From assembly GCF_000350225.1 (NCBI RefSeq), contig NW_005178980.1:79946-143945 (forward strand): a DNA stretch of 64,000 nt. Reading direction: 5' to 3'. The stretch is from Chondrus crispus. Its lineage: Eukaryota > Rhodophyta > Florideophyceae > Gigartinales > Gigartinaceae. The notes beneath the pieces were generated by a model that had not been told where the DNA came from, made no database searches, and saw only the letters and a program-made list of their open reading frames with translations. A program made the position numbers and the translations under genes. Position 1 is the stretch's first letter. Each line of letters opens with the position of its first letter. Shown piece by piece: positions 1 through 10,129 of the stretch.

Positions 1-1569
1 TCGTAAGCAAGCTTGTCGGAAGCTGGTGCACTGCTCGCCGTCGATATTTCGCAAGTTCTCGAAGGATGTTGCCCCTGGCACTTGTGTGAGGAGGAGGCCA
101 AGAAAGTAGCGCTCACCCTCCCTCGGACTGACAGTGTAGATTCGACCGACTACGTTGGCACCTGTACCACTGAAATCGTAGGCTTCCTCTTCGCTGGTGG
201 CGTTCCGTCTTCGCAGGGTTGCTCTTGGACTCCATGACTTGATGCGTGTCTTCCACGTAAAGTACGTTGGAAACTTGTGGTACCGAATATGCCGCGCGCT
301 TGGGTACTTCTCGTTGGCTTTAAACCACTCGGTCAGCTTCGTGCCTGTTGCTGGTCGAAGCGCCGCCTTCTGCTCTCGCTCTTTCTCAAAGTAAACCGTG
401 TGGTGGTTGGGCAGATGCACTGCAAGCCTGACTACTGGAGGATTGCGGTCTACAATGTCAAAGGAGAATAACCTCCATGCGGCCTCCGATGCCGAAACGT
501 ATCTGGCATCTTGGAAGTTGGAGATCTCGTCGTAGCGCTCGTTCTTGGCAGTGATTTCCATGGTCACTCGGTCTTGTCCCTTGCACACATACTTGAAGAG
601 GTACTTGATTCCGCCAACGCGTGACACGCAGAGTTCAACATTCAAATGGCAAGCGAATGAACGTAGAAGCACAGGACTGTGAGGAACGACCCAGGAGTTG
701 TCTACCACGACGGGTTGCTGTCGTCGGCCAGTACGGGAGGGTCGCTCGATGGAGACGCCACCTGCAGAGGGTGCCCTTCTTCGGTACGTGATGTAGTACT
801 CACTGTCGGACTGGCTGGTTTCGTGTTTGAACGATTTTGGAAACCCTTTCCTGCAGTACCGCTCGCCCATGCACACGGCTGTTGGATTGTGTTCTCCACA
901 TGGATTGTGAATCATATGCTTGAGCACGACCTCTTGGAGTTCTGGATCTTGGGCAGACGGGATCTCGGCAGAGATAATGCGGTCGACGTTTTCGGGAGTA
1001 CGCAGATCATTCTTGGAGACTTCATCTAGGAAAAATACAACGTGAGCGTGGGGAAGACCGCGTTTCTGAAACTCGATGACTCGTACATGGGCAACAACGG
1101 TTCCGAATACTTCTTCGTTGATGACCAAGGACATGAGATCTTTCATTTTGAGACGAAACACACGTGCGCACAGATCCGGTCTGTCCTGAGGCGTTTGGTT
1201 CGGCAGTAGGGCTCTTGTGATCTCCGGCCAGCTTGGATTGCATGTCATGGTGAGGACGATGTCCGGGTGGCCAATTTGGTTCGATATAGCAATGATGTCG
1301 TGCATCTGCTGCCTCATATAGCGGTCACCTCCAATGTACGTGGAAGGGAGAATGAACAGTCGTCCCGCACGCACGGCATCGGCTTCATCTTCAGCACGAC
1401 GGGAGTCTCCTAGGCTGTCGCGCAGTGAGGTGTAGTCGGCGGCTCCAAGTTGTGTCTGGTTGTGGCGGAGATAAGAAAGCCATTCTGCCTCCACTTTGCA
1501 GAACTGGTCAACCAAGTATTGCTGAAAGAGTCGTGCTGCGTGCAAGATTGTGCTGAACTCGCCTGATCT
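1..1569 (-). pseudogene. Helitron Rep (HUH/Y2) domain, continuation of the frame past one stop, cut by the window edge
   Basis: Read on the minus strand in the frame of the upstream 501-aa ORF, this stretch has no stop codon down to base 1. It holds, in order: RLFQQYLVDQF (about 1500-1533); GRLFILPSTYIGGDRYM (about 1315-1365); TMTCNPSWPEITRALLPNQT; ARVFRLKMK; the two-histidine HUH motif in KRGLPHAHVVFFLDE (1024-1068); the Y-x3-Y tyrosine pair in KYLFKYVCKG (about 574-603); and DARYVSASEAAWRLFSFDIV and KLTEWFKANEKYP further on. These are hallmarks of the Helitron replication-initiator domain. The SF1 helicase half should lie beyond the left edge. The piece is separated from its N-terminus only by the TAA at 1570-1572. 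Confidence 0.88.
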
Positions 1570-3075
1570 TTAGAACAAATGCCATCCGTAGTACATCATC
1601 GGAGTAATCTTGGTACGTCTGCCGTCTTGAACACTGGAGAATCGAAGCTCTGGATACCATCCATCTCTACCGTTCGGGAACAAAAGCACGTAACTCAATG
1701 GATCGTATGCGCGATGACTGACTGAAATCGGATCCAGCACTTCGTTCCCGTTACTGTTCAGAGTCCCTCTCCTGCGCACGACGATATCTCTTCGCCCAAT
1801 CTGTCCGTCTTCATTTCCAGGGATCAATGCGGCGACTTCAGAAGCTTCGGGACCATTGTACCGGCGCACGTGCTCATGACTTGGCCTGCGGTCGGCATGG
1901 ATGACCATCTGGTACGTGGCAGGACAGTTGTTTTGAGGAGATTGAGCCCATTCTCGCATACACAGAAACGTCTGCACGTAGGGGTTGCATTCGTGCAGCA
2001 TGTGTGTCAGTTGCGTCATCAGTGCCTCTTCCAGTTGTCTAGAGGTTCCAAGCCTTGTGCGCGTCTGGGTGGCGTAGTCAGTTTCATGAATGTAAACGGA
2101 AGCATAGGAAGGCGCCCGCCCTTCGGATGGCATCATGGGACCCATGTAATGGTACATCCCGCCCTGCGTCGTCATTGTGGGGTTAAAATTAGAAGGACCG
2201 GGACCTCTGTTCACCCATTTGGCGACCACAGATGCCATCGATAGCGCTACATTGTATGCTCGAATGTTCTTACGGAAGCTGCAGGCCCTTGGAGTATCAT
2301 CGATGAGAAGAGAGCGCAGAAGAGCTGGCGGGTCGGGGAGAAGCGGCAATGACAGCTTCCCCTTCCCACAGCATGTGGAAAAAATGGGCCTTGCGGCAGA
2401 GCTGCTCCCGATGCGTTCTTGGACGAAATGCAGAGCTTTGCAGTGCGAACACTCAACACAGATCATGCCGAGATCGCGGTACGAAGGAGAGGACTCGGGT
2501 AGTGGAGGGAAGAGCTGTCGAGAGGCACTTCGAGCCTGGCGGTCGGATCTTTGCCGCGCAGCTATGACAGGGGATATATCCACAGCGCTTGCTTGTCGCA
2601 TTGCCAAGCGATTCGACTCCTGTCTCGAAGATCTCAGTGGAGTATTTTCCTCGGCTCGGCCTCTTTGCGTTGCAATAAGATCCGATTCTCGCCGCCCCTC
2701 ACGAATAGGAGTACATTCCTCCGCTCTAGTGCCTCGTGTCGCAATGCGATCCGCTTCGCGCCGCGCATTTCGGAGGGGGGTGGTTTCTCCCGCTCTGCGC
2801 ACCCTGGCTCTCTCCCTCAGTCGACGGAGACGCTCCTCGCGCTGCTCAGACGACTTTGCTGCTCTTCGTGCTGCAGCACGTTCACGGTTGGCTTGACGAC
2901 GCGCTTCCCTCTGAGATTCGGTTTGTTGCCCCGTCCGGATTCTGGCACGGGCTCGACGTGCCTCACGACGTGCTTGAGCGTCAGATTCAGACTCTTGCGC
3001 TCTTCTTTCCCTTGCACGCGCGTTTCTTTGCTGCCGTCTTGCTTCTGCCACGTCTTCGCCCGCTGTTTCCGCCAT
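1570..3075 (-). CDS. Helitron Rep/helicase protein, N-terminal part with 23-residue STPR repeats
   Basis: This 501-aa frame is the N-terminal part of a Helitron rolling-circle transposase. The ATG at 3075 is preceded directly by an in-frame TAA, which supports this start. Residues about 29-189 are seven Arg/Ala-rich units of exactly 23 residues (units begin SESDA, TESQR, SSEQR, TTPLR, CTPIR, NTPLR, ISPVI). This spacing matches the STPR DNA-binding repeat known from the silk-gland factor FMBP-1. A Cys motif follows (CVECSHCKALHF, STCCGKGKLSLP), then the Helitron-like N domain (SYASVYIHETDY; DPLSYVLLFPNGRDGW). The frame ends at a TAA (1570-1572), but the same frame continues with conserved Helitron sequence, so this stop is a disruption and not a natural end. 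The family assignment is secure; DNA binding by the repeats is inferred. Confidence 0.85.
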   Translation of the reverse strand: MAETAGEDVAEARRQQRNARARERRAQESESDAQARREARRARARIRTGQQTESQREARRQANRERAAARRAAKSSEQREERLRRLRERARVRRAGETTPLRNARREADRIATRGTRAEECTPIREGRRESDLIATQRGRAEENTPLRSSRQESNRLAMRQASAVDISPVIAARQRSDRQARSASRQLFPPLPESSPSYRDLGMICVECSHCKALHFVQERIGSSSAARPIFSTCCGKGKLSLPLLPDPPALLRSLLIDDTPRACSFRKNIRAYNVALSMASVVAKWVNRGPGPSNFNPTMTTQGGMYHYMGPMMPSEGRAPSYASVYIHETDYATQTRTRLGTSRQLEEALMTQLTHMLHECNPYVQTFLCMREWAQSPQNNCPATYQMVIHADRRPSHEHVRRYNGPEASEVAALIPGNEDGQIGRRDIVVRRRGTLNSNGNEVLDPISVSHRAYDPLSYVLLFPNGRDGWYPELRFSSVQDGRRTKITPMMYYGWHLF

Positions 3076-4080
3076 TTATGTTCTGCTCGGCGCGCTAGTG
3101 TTATCCCTGCAAGTGCAGCTAGGGTTGACGCAAGTGCGAGGGGTCCGTTGTAGATCACTATGAGTCGTAGCAAGCAGTCCTCAAAGGTCTAAACGCAACG
3201 TCAGCCAGCTAGGTCGTCCGCAAGAGCACTTAGCAAAAGAGTAACAATATAGGGCCTTTATTGTCTTGTACTATCCCGTGATTCAAAAGAACCAAAAACG
3301 AAATAGAAATAGAAATAGACTAATGGTACTAGTATACACAGGGTACAGTATTAATACTCAGAGTACGACCACCTTGTCTATTTCTACTCCCAGGGAGCCC
3401 GGTATTAGAAAGAACCTCTTGGCAAGGCTCTTCCCGCCGGGGTCGCTATGTACGCGCGCTCCCTTTTCCCTCAGTGCGGTGGTTAGGTTTCCCAAGCCCT
3501 AACGGCACCTACACTAAGTCTTCTTGCAGCCTCTATAGTTTGACGGAGGCTGCGTTTGATCTTCGTTGTCGACGTTGAAAACAACGTCAGTCCGACGTCC
3601 GCAGATTGCTCTGCGGAGGCCGTTGTTCCGAGCCCGATACTACAACACCAAGAAATGGTGTGCTATCGGATTAGGCTTCCTGCACAGCGGCAGACTACCA
3701 CGCTTTACTAAAAGCAAAGCGCAATAGCACCTAGGGACTATCCGGATGCCGTCAAGCAATCCGGTAAACTTTTTGCGGGGAATGCCGTATTCAACCCACT
3801 ACTAAGCCGGCATAGAATCACGATCGCTGCCTTGCCCAGACTCTGGTCACCACGCTACCAGGGAACCGTCACGTGGTGAAAAATTGCTGAAGGTTGTTGA
3901 ACTCGAAAGCCGGTACTGTGCTGCCGACGTGCCGCTATGTAAAAAAGGTTTCTATTCGTGCGCGCTTTCGCCTCACCGCCACTTGTCACCAGGGGCGCCG
4001 CCACGTGTCGCCACTTGTCACCGGCACGCTACTGTAGTGCCGCATTGGTGTTACAGTTCGAAATTCAAAATAAAATTAAT
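3076..4080. other. Stretch without a recognisable gene upstream of the Helitron protein
   Basis: No reading frame here resembles a known family. The stretch would hold the 5' end and leader of the Helitron (minus strand), but no 5'-TC terminus could be fixed. A short array of AAATAG units lies at about 3300-3320. Confidence 0.5.
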
Positions 4081-4112
4081 TTTACCGCCAGGTGTCGCCA
4101 TTTGTGACTCCG

Positions 4113-4281
4113 GGCGGCCTGGCCTGCGGCCAGGCCGCCCCGCACGTGGCGGCCACTGGCCACGTGTCGCCACTTGTCACCCGGGGCGCGCCACTTGTCA
4201 CGCCACGTGTACCGGTGGCGGCCTGGCCTGCGGCCAGGACGCCCCGCACGTGGCCGCCACTTGTCACCGCGGCGCCGCCCC
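4113..4281. repeat. GC-rich imperfect tandem repeat, period 104 bp
   Basis: Two copies of a unit beginning GGCGGCCTGGCCTGCGGCCA start at 4113 and 4217. Each opens with a near-palindrome (GGCGGCCTGGCC / GGCCAGGCCGCC). The motifs CCACTTGTCAC and CCACGTGT recur on both sides from about 3975 to 4270. Frames open across it on both strands because stop codons are rare in such GC-rich sequence; they are not taken as genes. Confidence 0.75.
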
Positions 4282-4720
4282 CGTGCGCCAATGGCAACGC
4301 CGGAGCGCAAGGACATACAGACAGACACACAGACAACGATTTTAGTAGTTGTAGATCCTATGGAAATGTTTGGGACCTTTTTCACTGTGGGTGATAGAAC
4401 AGCAATCCATTGCCAATGTGATGGTTCAATGACCTCAAATGTAAACCCCGATGACAGAATACGCTGCTTATTCCAAAGGGGTGTAAATATTATTCTCATT
4501 ATTCAAAATTGTTTTCATAATCAACGCCCAATCAACCTTGGAGAAATTATTAAAAATTAATTCAACAGCAACGAAATAATTGCTTATCATTATCAAATTT
4601 GGTGTAGGAGGCCTCAGTAATAGCCCATCTGGTAGTCATCTTTGTTCTCTCACCACCAGTCCCGAATCACAATATCGGTTACATACTAGAGTGCATTGCT
4701 AGCAGTATTAGAGTGATTAC

Positions 4721-5563
4721 ATGCAGCTTTTATTTTGGCGGGCTTTCCTTTTGCGCGCCATTATGCAGGGACAAATGCGCGACAGAGCATCGACGAGAAA
4801 CCACTCGACAAGCGTCTACCACATCATGACAGAAGGTGCGTTCGCCGCTTCTCGCGCCCGCACGACAGCTTCTGAGCGGATCAGGAGGACTCCGCAAGCC
4901 GTAGACAGGTCAGTCGGTTATCGAAACTCCTCTGCGGGCTCTCGGTCTGCATCCAGCACCCAGCACGCCGACGATGAACTCGCCGTTATCCTTTCGGATG
5001 AGAAGACTGAGGGGGCGACGGTGGAGGCAGATTCCGTGGAGGAGAGCAAATATTGAATAAGGCTTCAAACTCCAGCAGGATTGGCTGCGGATCTCGAAAG
5101 TGTTTCGACTATATCCCTGTTCCGAACACCTCCCTATTTTCCGACACTGAACGCAAGACTGCTTTGCAGGCTTACACGCGTGCCAAAAACAGGCTCGCAG
5201 TGCGCAAGTACCGCGGCGAGAAGGCAGCTGTACAAGCTGAACAAGAGGACGCAATGGATAGCCGCATGCCTCTGCGCAAGTTGGAGGCCGTGGCATCTTC
5301 ACCATAAGGAAGCCACGAGGCACGTGTGTCTTGCGGTATCCGCTACAACACCAAGACAGAGCTAATGCACGCAATACGCGATCGCGTACTGCTGTTCTCA
5401 AAAACTCAGCAACCTCGAGGTTGCTGAGTTTTTGAGAACAGCAGTGCATTTTCCTCTCAACAATAACTTTGGTGTTCATGCAGTTACACATCCTAGCGAG
5501 AATATGCGTTCAGATAGCATTGACATACAGGCGAGATATATTCGAAAAGATGAAGCATAGGTA
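4721..5563 (+). pseudogene. MULE transposase, decayed N-terminal region
   Basis: Coding-like sequence in shifting frames leads up to the MULE core. It includes an acidic Ser-rich stretch (4851-5056) and a Lys/Arg-rich stretch read from 5053 (SDTERKTALQAYTRAKNRLA). These fit the poorly conserved N-terminal zone of MULE proteins by position and composition only, so the call rests on context. A perfect 58-bp palindrome interrupts it at 5388-5445. Confidence 0.4.
5388..5445. repeat. Perfect 58-bp palindrome
   Basis: Two 29-bp arms, 5388-5416 and 5417-5445, are exact reverse complements with no spacer; the centre is CTCGAG. It lies in the decayed 5' part of the MULE. No T-tract or gene end suggests a terminator. 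A local inverted duplication or an assembly artefact are the likeliest sources. Confidence 0.95.
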
Positions 5564-6610
5564 ATGTGGAAATGTTTTATTTCAGGCGACAGGGATGAGA
5601 AGCCAGGACGAGGCACACGCAGATCGGCCCATAGAATGGAGGAATTGGCTCGTCATGTTGAGTTTGTTGTGGCAAAAACGCCAACTGCATCGGGAGCCGA
5701 ATTGATCAAGCATTTCAAAGATTACTTGAGGTATCCGGATTCCTTTGACGGAAATCAGATAACCCGAATTCATCGGCAGGCTTCTGTCAATGTTAACGGC
5801 TCTCCAGATGACAACTGCAAATACCTTCCCGCCCTTAACGATAAATTAGAGAGTGACGGGCATCGGATGGAATTTACTGCCATCACAGGGGCAGATATGA
5901 GAGATATAATGCTGGGCGTGGCCAGGGATGATCATGTTCGAGCTCGCAGAGATGTCCTCCAAAAGCCGAGGCGCCAGCGCAACGCAGAAGATGTTCTAAC
6001 GCTCGTGATATGGAATGATGGGGCTGGAGATAGATGGAAGACAAAACATAGAGATCTTCTCAACTCTGTGTCTGTTGCCGGAAAGCGTTACTTAGACTCA
6101 ATGATTGTGATATTTGCTAATACTCTCGCGACAAATGATCACATTGCTAGTCTCTACCATGTAGATGCATGTGCTTGCAACGTGTTTCTTAATTGCTATA
6201 CCCTTTACCTCGTGTTGGGATTTACGTCCAATTTCAATATTGTGCCTGTCGCTTACGCTTGGATCTGTGCCAATGAGAGTATACACTCTTGGACACGTGT
6301 CTTCGATTTTATCAAGAGACATCTTCCTAATCTCTCCGTCTCAGCGACTCTTGCATCAGACCGGGACAAGGGCATTGCGGGTGCCATTTCAAACGTGATC
6401 ACTGAGCACCCGCCCAATCAAATGCTATGTGTAATTCATCGGAAGAAAATTTTAGCGCTATTTGGCAAAAGGGCACTGAAGGTTTACGACAAAATGGTAT
6501 ATGCTCATACGGTTGAATCCTTGACAGGCATCAAGAACTCAGATGAATTCAGAGGACCCACCGAAGCGGCGCAACTAGCGATCACGGACAGCTGCAACGA
6601 TTCAGCATAA
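5564..6610 (+). CDS. Mutator-like (MULE) transposase, catalytic core
   Basis: This 348-aa frame carries the MULE transposase domain (RNase-H-like DDE fold) that cuts and joins transposon ends. Visible landmarks are the first catalytic Asp region (SLYHVDACACNVF), the hydrophobic segment NFNIVPVAYAWICANES with the usual W after it (HSWTRVFDFIK), the second Asp region (ATLASDRDKGIAGAISNV) and the CVIHRKKI motif, equivalent to the C-x2-H of the family. The third catalytic residue could not be placed with confidence. The frame ends at 6610 before the C-terminal zinc/SWIM region, which seems to survive in pieces to 7323. The gene is therefore truncated or frameshifted and probably inactive. Confidence 0.82.
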   Translation: MWKCFISGDRDEKPGRGTRRSAHRMEELARHVEFVVAKTPTASGAELIKHFKDYLRYPDSFDGNQITRIHRQASVNVNGSPDDNCKYLPALNDKLESDGHRMEFTAITGADMRDIMLGVARDDHVRARRDVLQKPRRQRNAEDVLTLVIWNDGAGDRWKTKHRDLLNSVSVAGKRYLDSMIVIFANTLATNDHIASLYHVDACACNVFLNCYTLYLVLGFTSNFNIVPVAYAWICANESIHSWTRVFDFIKRHLPNLSVSATLASDRDKGIAGAISNVITEHPPNQMLCVIHRKKILALFGKRALKVYDKMVYAHTVESLTGIKNSDEFRGPTEAAQLAITDSCNDSA

Positions 6611-6639
6611 TTTCTAGTGAGTTGCGCTATTGCTGGCGG

Positions 6640-7323
6640 GGTCACACATGAAAGATCTTCATCACATGCGGTAGAGTCTCAAAATTTTCATATCGCAGAT
6701 GCTTGCGCCCTGGACTTGTTTAATTCCGTCATCTGGATTGCGTCTTTTGAGGCTTCGCGATACTCGAAGTGGTCGTGAAGGAGCGCTGCAAGCCGCACCC
6801 ACATTCCGCCGATAATTCGAGAAGGGCTTATCGCTTTGAAAGAAGTCGGGAGAAATGGTTTCGTAACTTGCTGTGAGTCGCAAGCTAACCACAACATCAA
6901 GACTTACATTTTGAAGACTTCGCCTCAGTGACGACATCACGTGTCTCCTTCTATATCTTGCGATGACGCGGGCGCCATCTCGTGTCTCTTTGGGTCATGG
7001 AGTTGCGGACAACCCGCAGTGGACCTTTTTCCTGTCAGCACATGTACACTGTTGCAGTTGACCAAAATATGGATGAACAAAAGCTTGTGCCGATCGAGCT
7101 TACGACTGCGGTATGGAAGACTCAATACCCTAAGGGCCTCCTATTCAACGCTCCGACGGGGGATGAGATCCTTTACTCCAACGCGTTGCAGAATCTTCGC
7201 AATGATTCACTTTGTCTTCCTATCAGCGCCCCGACAAAGCCCGAGCATCCACGTAAGAAACGCGTGCGCTCTATCATGAAGAAGGGTATGCGAATGAGGA
7301 TGGATCGCAATGCCAATCGCTGA
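6640..7323 (+). pseudogene. MULE transposase C-terminal remnant
   Basis: Downstream of the MULE core, pieces in more than one frame look like the C-terminal part of the same protein. The clearest is 7040-7323 (MYTVAVDQN, then LVPIELTTAVWKTQYPKG), ending in a basic tail, EHPRKKRVRSIMKKG. MULE proteins often end in a similar Pro/Lys/Arg tail after the SWIM finger; the Cys/His ligands of that finger are not intact. At least two frameshifts separate it from the core. Confidence 0.5.
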
Positions 7324-8140
7324 GTTCTGGAGCTTTTTGCCTCCAATTCGGTTCTGAATAAAACACTATGATGTTCGTCTCTTTCCCTCGTGTATGTATT
7401 GCCCTGAGGCAATGCGCCACCAATTTTACCTCTCTTCCGGGCGAGCAAAACGAGCAATTCTTGCGGTCCAACGAAAATCTCGTAGACAGAGCTCTTGATC
7501 GCGAACTATACGATGGGGAAATGGCGACTAACTCCACTGGCAGAATGACCCTTCTGGTCGGGCTAAGCAGCGGCTCACTCGGGACAGCGGTATAGATCCA
7601 AGGTGGCGGGGAGAGGTCGGTCTTGGGATACCGGACAGAATTATGCGTACGACCATGACAAATTGAACAGATTAATTCTGGGCCCGCCAAAATCTTTCCT
7701 GCGGAGAAGACGACCGAGGCGTCTGCCAGGGGCAGGTCGGTGGGGCGGGACTCCAGCGCGAGAGGACCATATGCGACGCTCGGAGAGGCGGACGTCCTTG
7801 TCTGCGGGCCGGGCTGGCTTTGGAGGTGGCGCGCGAGACGGAGTTGCGCTACGCAAGGCGCTTCTCTGCAACGGCAGCGTGTTGTTGGCCACGAAAACCG
7901 CCATGTTATGACGGGGTTGTGGATGAGGAAGGCGCTGGGTCGGCATTTTCAAGGTCCGGGCAGAGGGTTGGAGGTGTAACCCCAGGAGGTGTACAGGCCT
8001 GCGGATTGTGTGTACACCTGGCGTGCTTCGATTGATTGTGCAGTATAGAGCCTGTTTGTTGTATCATACCTTGTCCCGCCAGAGACGTAATGAATGATAC
8101 GGCTCGCAGACGTCATCCAGCGATGCGCCGCTGCATCATG
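7324..8140. other. No recognisable gene
   Basis: Several frames of 70-140 codons overlap here on both strands in GC-rich sequence, but none shows a family motif. A MULE terminal inverted repeat would be expected in this area and was not found by eye. Confidence 0.5.
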
Positions 8141-8700
8141 GTGTGCCTGAACTCCTACAGACCCTCTCCTCCCACCTCGACTCCATCCCCGCCCGTCTGC
8201 CTCCGCTGCGAATGCTCATCACCGGTACGCAGCTTTACACCATGGCAAGAGGGGACGTGGTCTGAGCCTGCGCGGCTGGAGCAGAAAGCCGCACATCCTA
8301 CGCATGCGTCTCTTTGAAAACGGTTAAATTACTCCGGCGTCGCGCCACCCGCGCCTTTCTCAGACCAAGCCCTGGCCAAGAAATCTGCCATCGCTGTGAT
8401 CGATTCTTTTCTCATCCGTCTGCAAGCCACGCCAAACGCCACCTCCGTCACTTCCATCAAGACAGTCGCAGAAAAACGACTCAGCCTGGCCGACTACACG
8501 AAGAAGGTAGACATCCACCCCGCCATGCCGCCTGCGCATCGCTCCGCTCTCGCCCAGTTGGTGCGCGCCAAGCCCGTGCCCACGGCGAGCGGCATCGCTG
8601 TCGTGGCTGTCATGTCGAAGTGGCATCGCTGCCCACGTATCCCCACCACCGGCAATATTTGCGTCTAATACCCCGGAGGCCCGGATTCTGACTTTGAGTA
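8140..8700 (+). pseudogene. Frameshifted coding-like remnant, family unknown
   Basis: Two adjacent frames read like protein: about 8143-8240 (LLQTLSSHLDSIPARLPPL) and 8360-8668 (VTSIKTVAEKRLSLADYTKK, then HPAMPPAHRSALAQLVRAKP). They are in different frames with a stop between them, so a frameshifted gene remnant is more likely than an intact gene. No domain was recognised. Confidence 0.25.
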
Positions 8701-8904
8701 CTCCGACTGAACCTATTACAGCCATATCTAAATGGTCTAGCAACATTGCTGTCAGGATATGGCACATATGACAACCATTTTTAATTAACTGATCCAATCT
8801 GACAACACCTTCGATTTACCACGCAGTAATTTCGACCACGGTGCTATTGACTTTCAGTGGGATTACCACCGTGTTTACATTGACTTCTGTATGTCCACCG
8901 TCTT

Positions 8905-9270
8905 GTGATATATTTCAACAATTACAAAGGTACTGAGATAATGGCTCCACTGTTTCGTCCAGAACGAGTTATAGGTGTCATGCTTATAACTTCGTCGATT
9001 TCGAATAACAATTACAAATGTCAGGAGATGCTGCAAGATTATGATATTCGTACCGAGATGATGTGGAACTATGTCAACCATGATGGACATCGTCCTTGAA
9101 AAAATCAACGCGAGCGGGACAGAGAAGAGCGCTCTGCTGACAGACAAAGTATGCTTGCCCATGAAATGTCTAGGTTTCGTATTATGATAGACATGTTTCG
9201 TGATTCAATAAGGAGGGAAGAGAGGGGTGGTGGCTGGAGACGGTGCCATCGAAAGGAATAATTATACAGA
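8905..9270 (+). pseudogene. Possible second (accessory) ORF of the Harbinger element
   Basis: A plus-strand frame with one stop runs toward the minus-strand Harbinger transposase and contains a charged, helix-like stretch (RERDREERSADRQSMLAHEM). PIF/Harbinger elements carry a second Myb-like gene that often ends in such a segment. Position is the main argument; the Myb domain itself was not seen. Confidence 0.2.
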
Positions 9271-9316
9271 CGGGGCCTCCGGGTTTTTGGTTTTACTGAG
9301 ACGATCGCCATGTGAG

Positions 9317-10121
9317 TTAAAACGATATATATGGTGGAGGGCAAATAAAACACTTGCGTACTTGGTTCGGATAGTAGCAATATCGAATGTTTGAGAGTAG
9401 AGTGCACATCGAATAAAGCTTCCCCACCAGAAACTGGTTCACTCTGAGTTTTGATTTCATTTCGACCACCGCCCAATACTTCTTGACTTCCTTAAACATC
9501 CATTCTACTGTCACATGGCCTACCCTCATTTATTTGTTAGAATGTCCTTGAGCGGCTTTGGTTTCCCCTTGAAAGGAATTTGAATGGAATTTCAAGGTAA
9601 ACGCGTCGCTTGTACCTTGAATCTCCATATATACAAAATTGCCTTCCTCCCACATGCAACGCACTTGAAAGTATTTCTTCCAACTCGGAACGCGTGTATA
9701 AGGTCCAGTCATGTCTACGTCCTTCCATAGATCCAAACACATAGTATAACCTTCCATGTGGTCCGGTCAACGCCTGAAACGTCAGGGCATGTTGTCTTTT
9801 GTGGCCATTGTATACAACATTCTGCGTGGCATGACTACAAAGTCTCGCTACACCAAGTACTGTTACGTCCCAGAAACCAATGCATTTGTCGAGACGTCGT
9901 GTCTTTTCGTTAACTGCGGCGACTAGTGATGGTGCCCTCGTTAGCATAGATGCGCTAGAACAAGGAGAAGTGACTAGATGTCCCAATGAGCTCCAAATGT
10001 CTTCCAAATCCTTCCAAAAGATCTCACTGAGATGTGACCTGTGCTTCCGGAAGGGCACTTCGAGCTCCATCCATCTAAAAGGCACAGCAAGTCGTCGCAG
10101 TACTGTACAGGGAAAAATCAA
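9317..10121 (-). pseudogene. PIF/Harbinger (DDE_Tnp_4) transposase
   Basis: This minus-strand remnant is a Harbinger-type transposase of nearly full domain length. Reading down from 10121, the protein shows RSHLSEIFW, the first Asp in DKCIGFWDVTVLGVARL, the family signature QNVVYNGHKRQHALTFQAL, then GSMEGRRHDWTLY, the second Asp in FCIYGDSRY, and the Glu region VTVEWMFKEVKKYWAV. All three acidic positions are present. The frame shifts near 9569-9590, where an 11-bp direct duplication lies, and an in-frame stop (9530-9532) precedes the VEW motif. The element is therefore dead as it stands. Everything here is seen in the sequence; the terminal repeats were not found. Confidence 0.85.
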
Positions 10122-10129
10122 AGGGTTTT

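Noticed and set aside
2177..3153. Long plus-strand frames (239, 200 and 124 aa)
   Set aside because: They overlap the Helitron protein on the opposite strand, mirror its Arg/Ala-rich repeats and show no motif of their own.
5388..5445. Palindrome as a transcription terminator
   Set aside because: No gene end, no T-tract, and a spacer-free 29-bp arm is not typical of terminators; the setting is eukaryotic.
8314..8691. C2H2-like finger (CHRCDRFF ... HAKRHLRHFH)
   Set aside because: Only one cluster in a frame that overlaps a more protein-like frame; spacing is unusual and no second finger follows.
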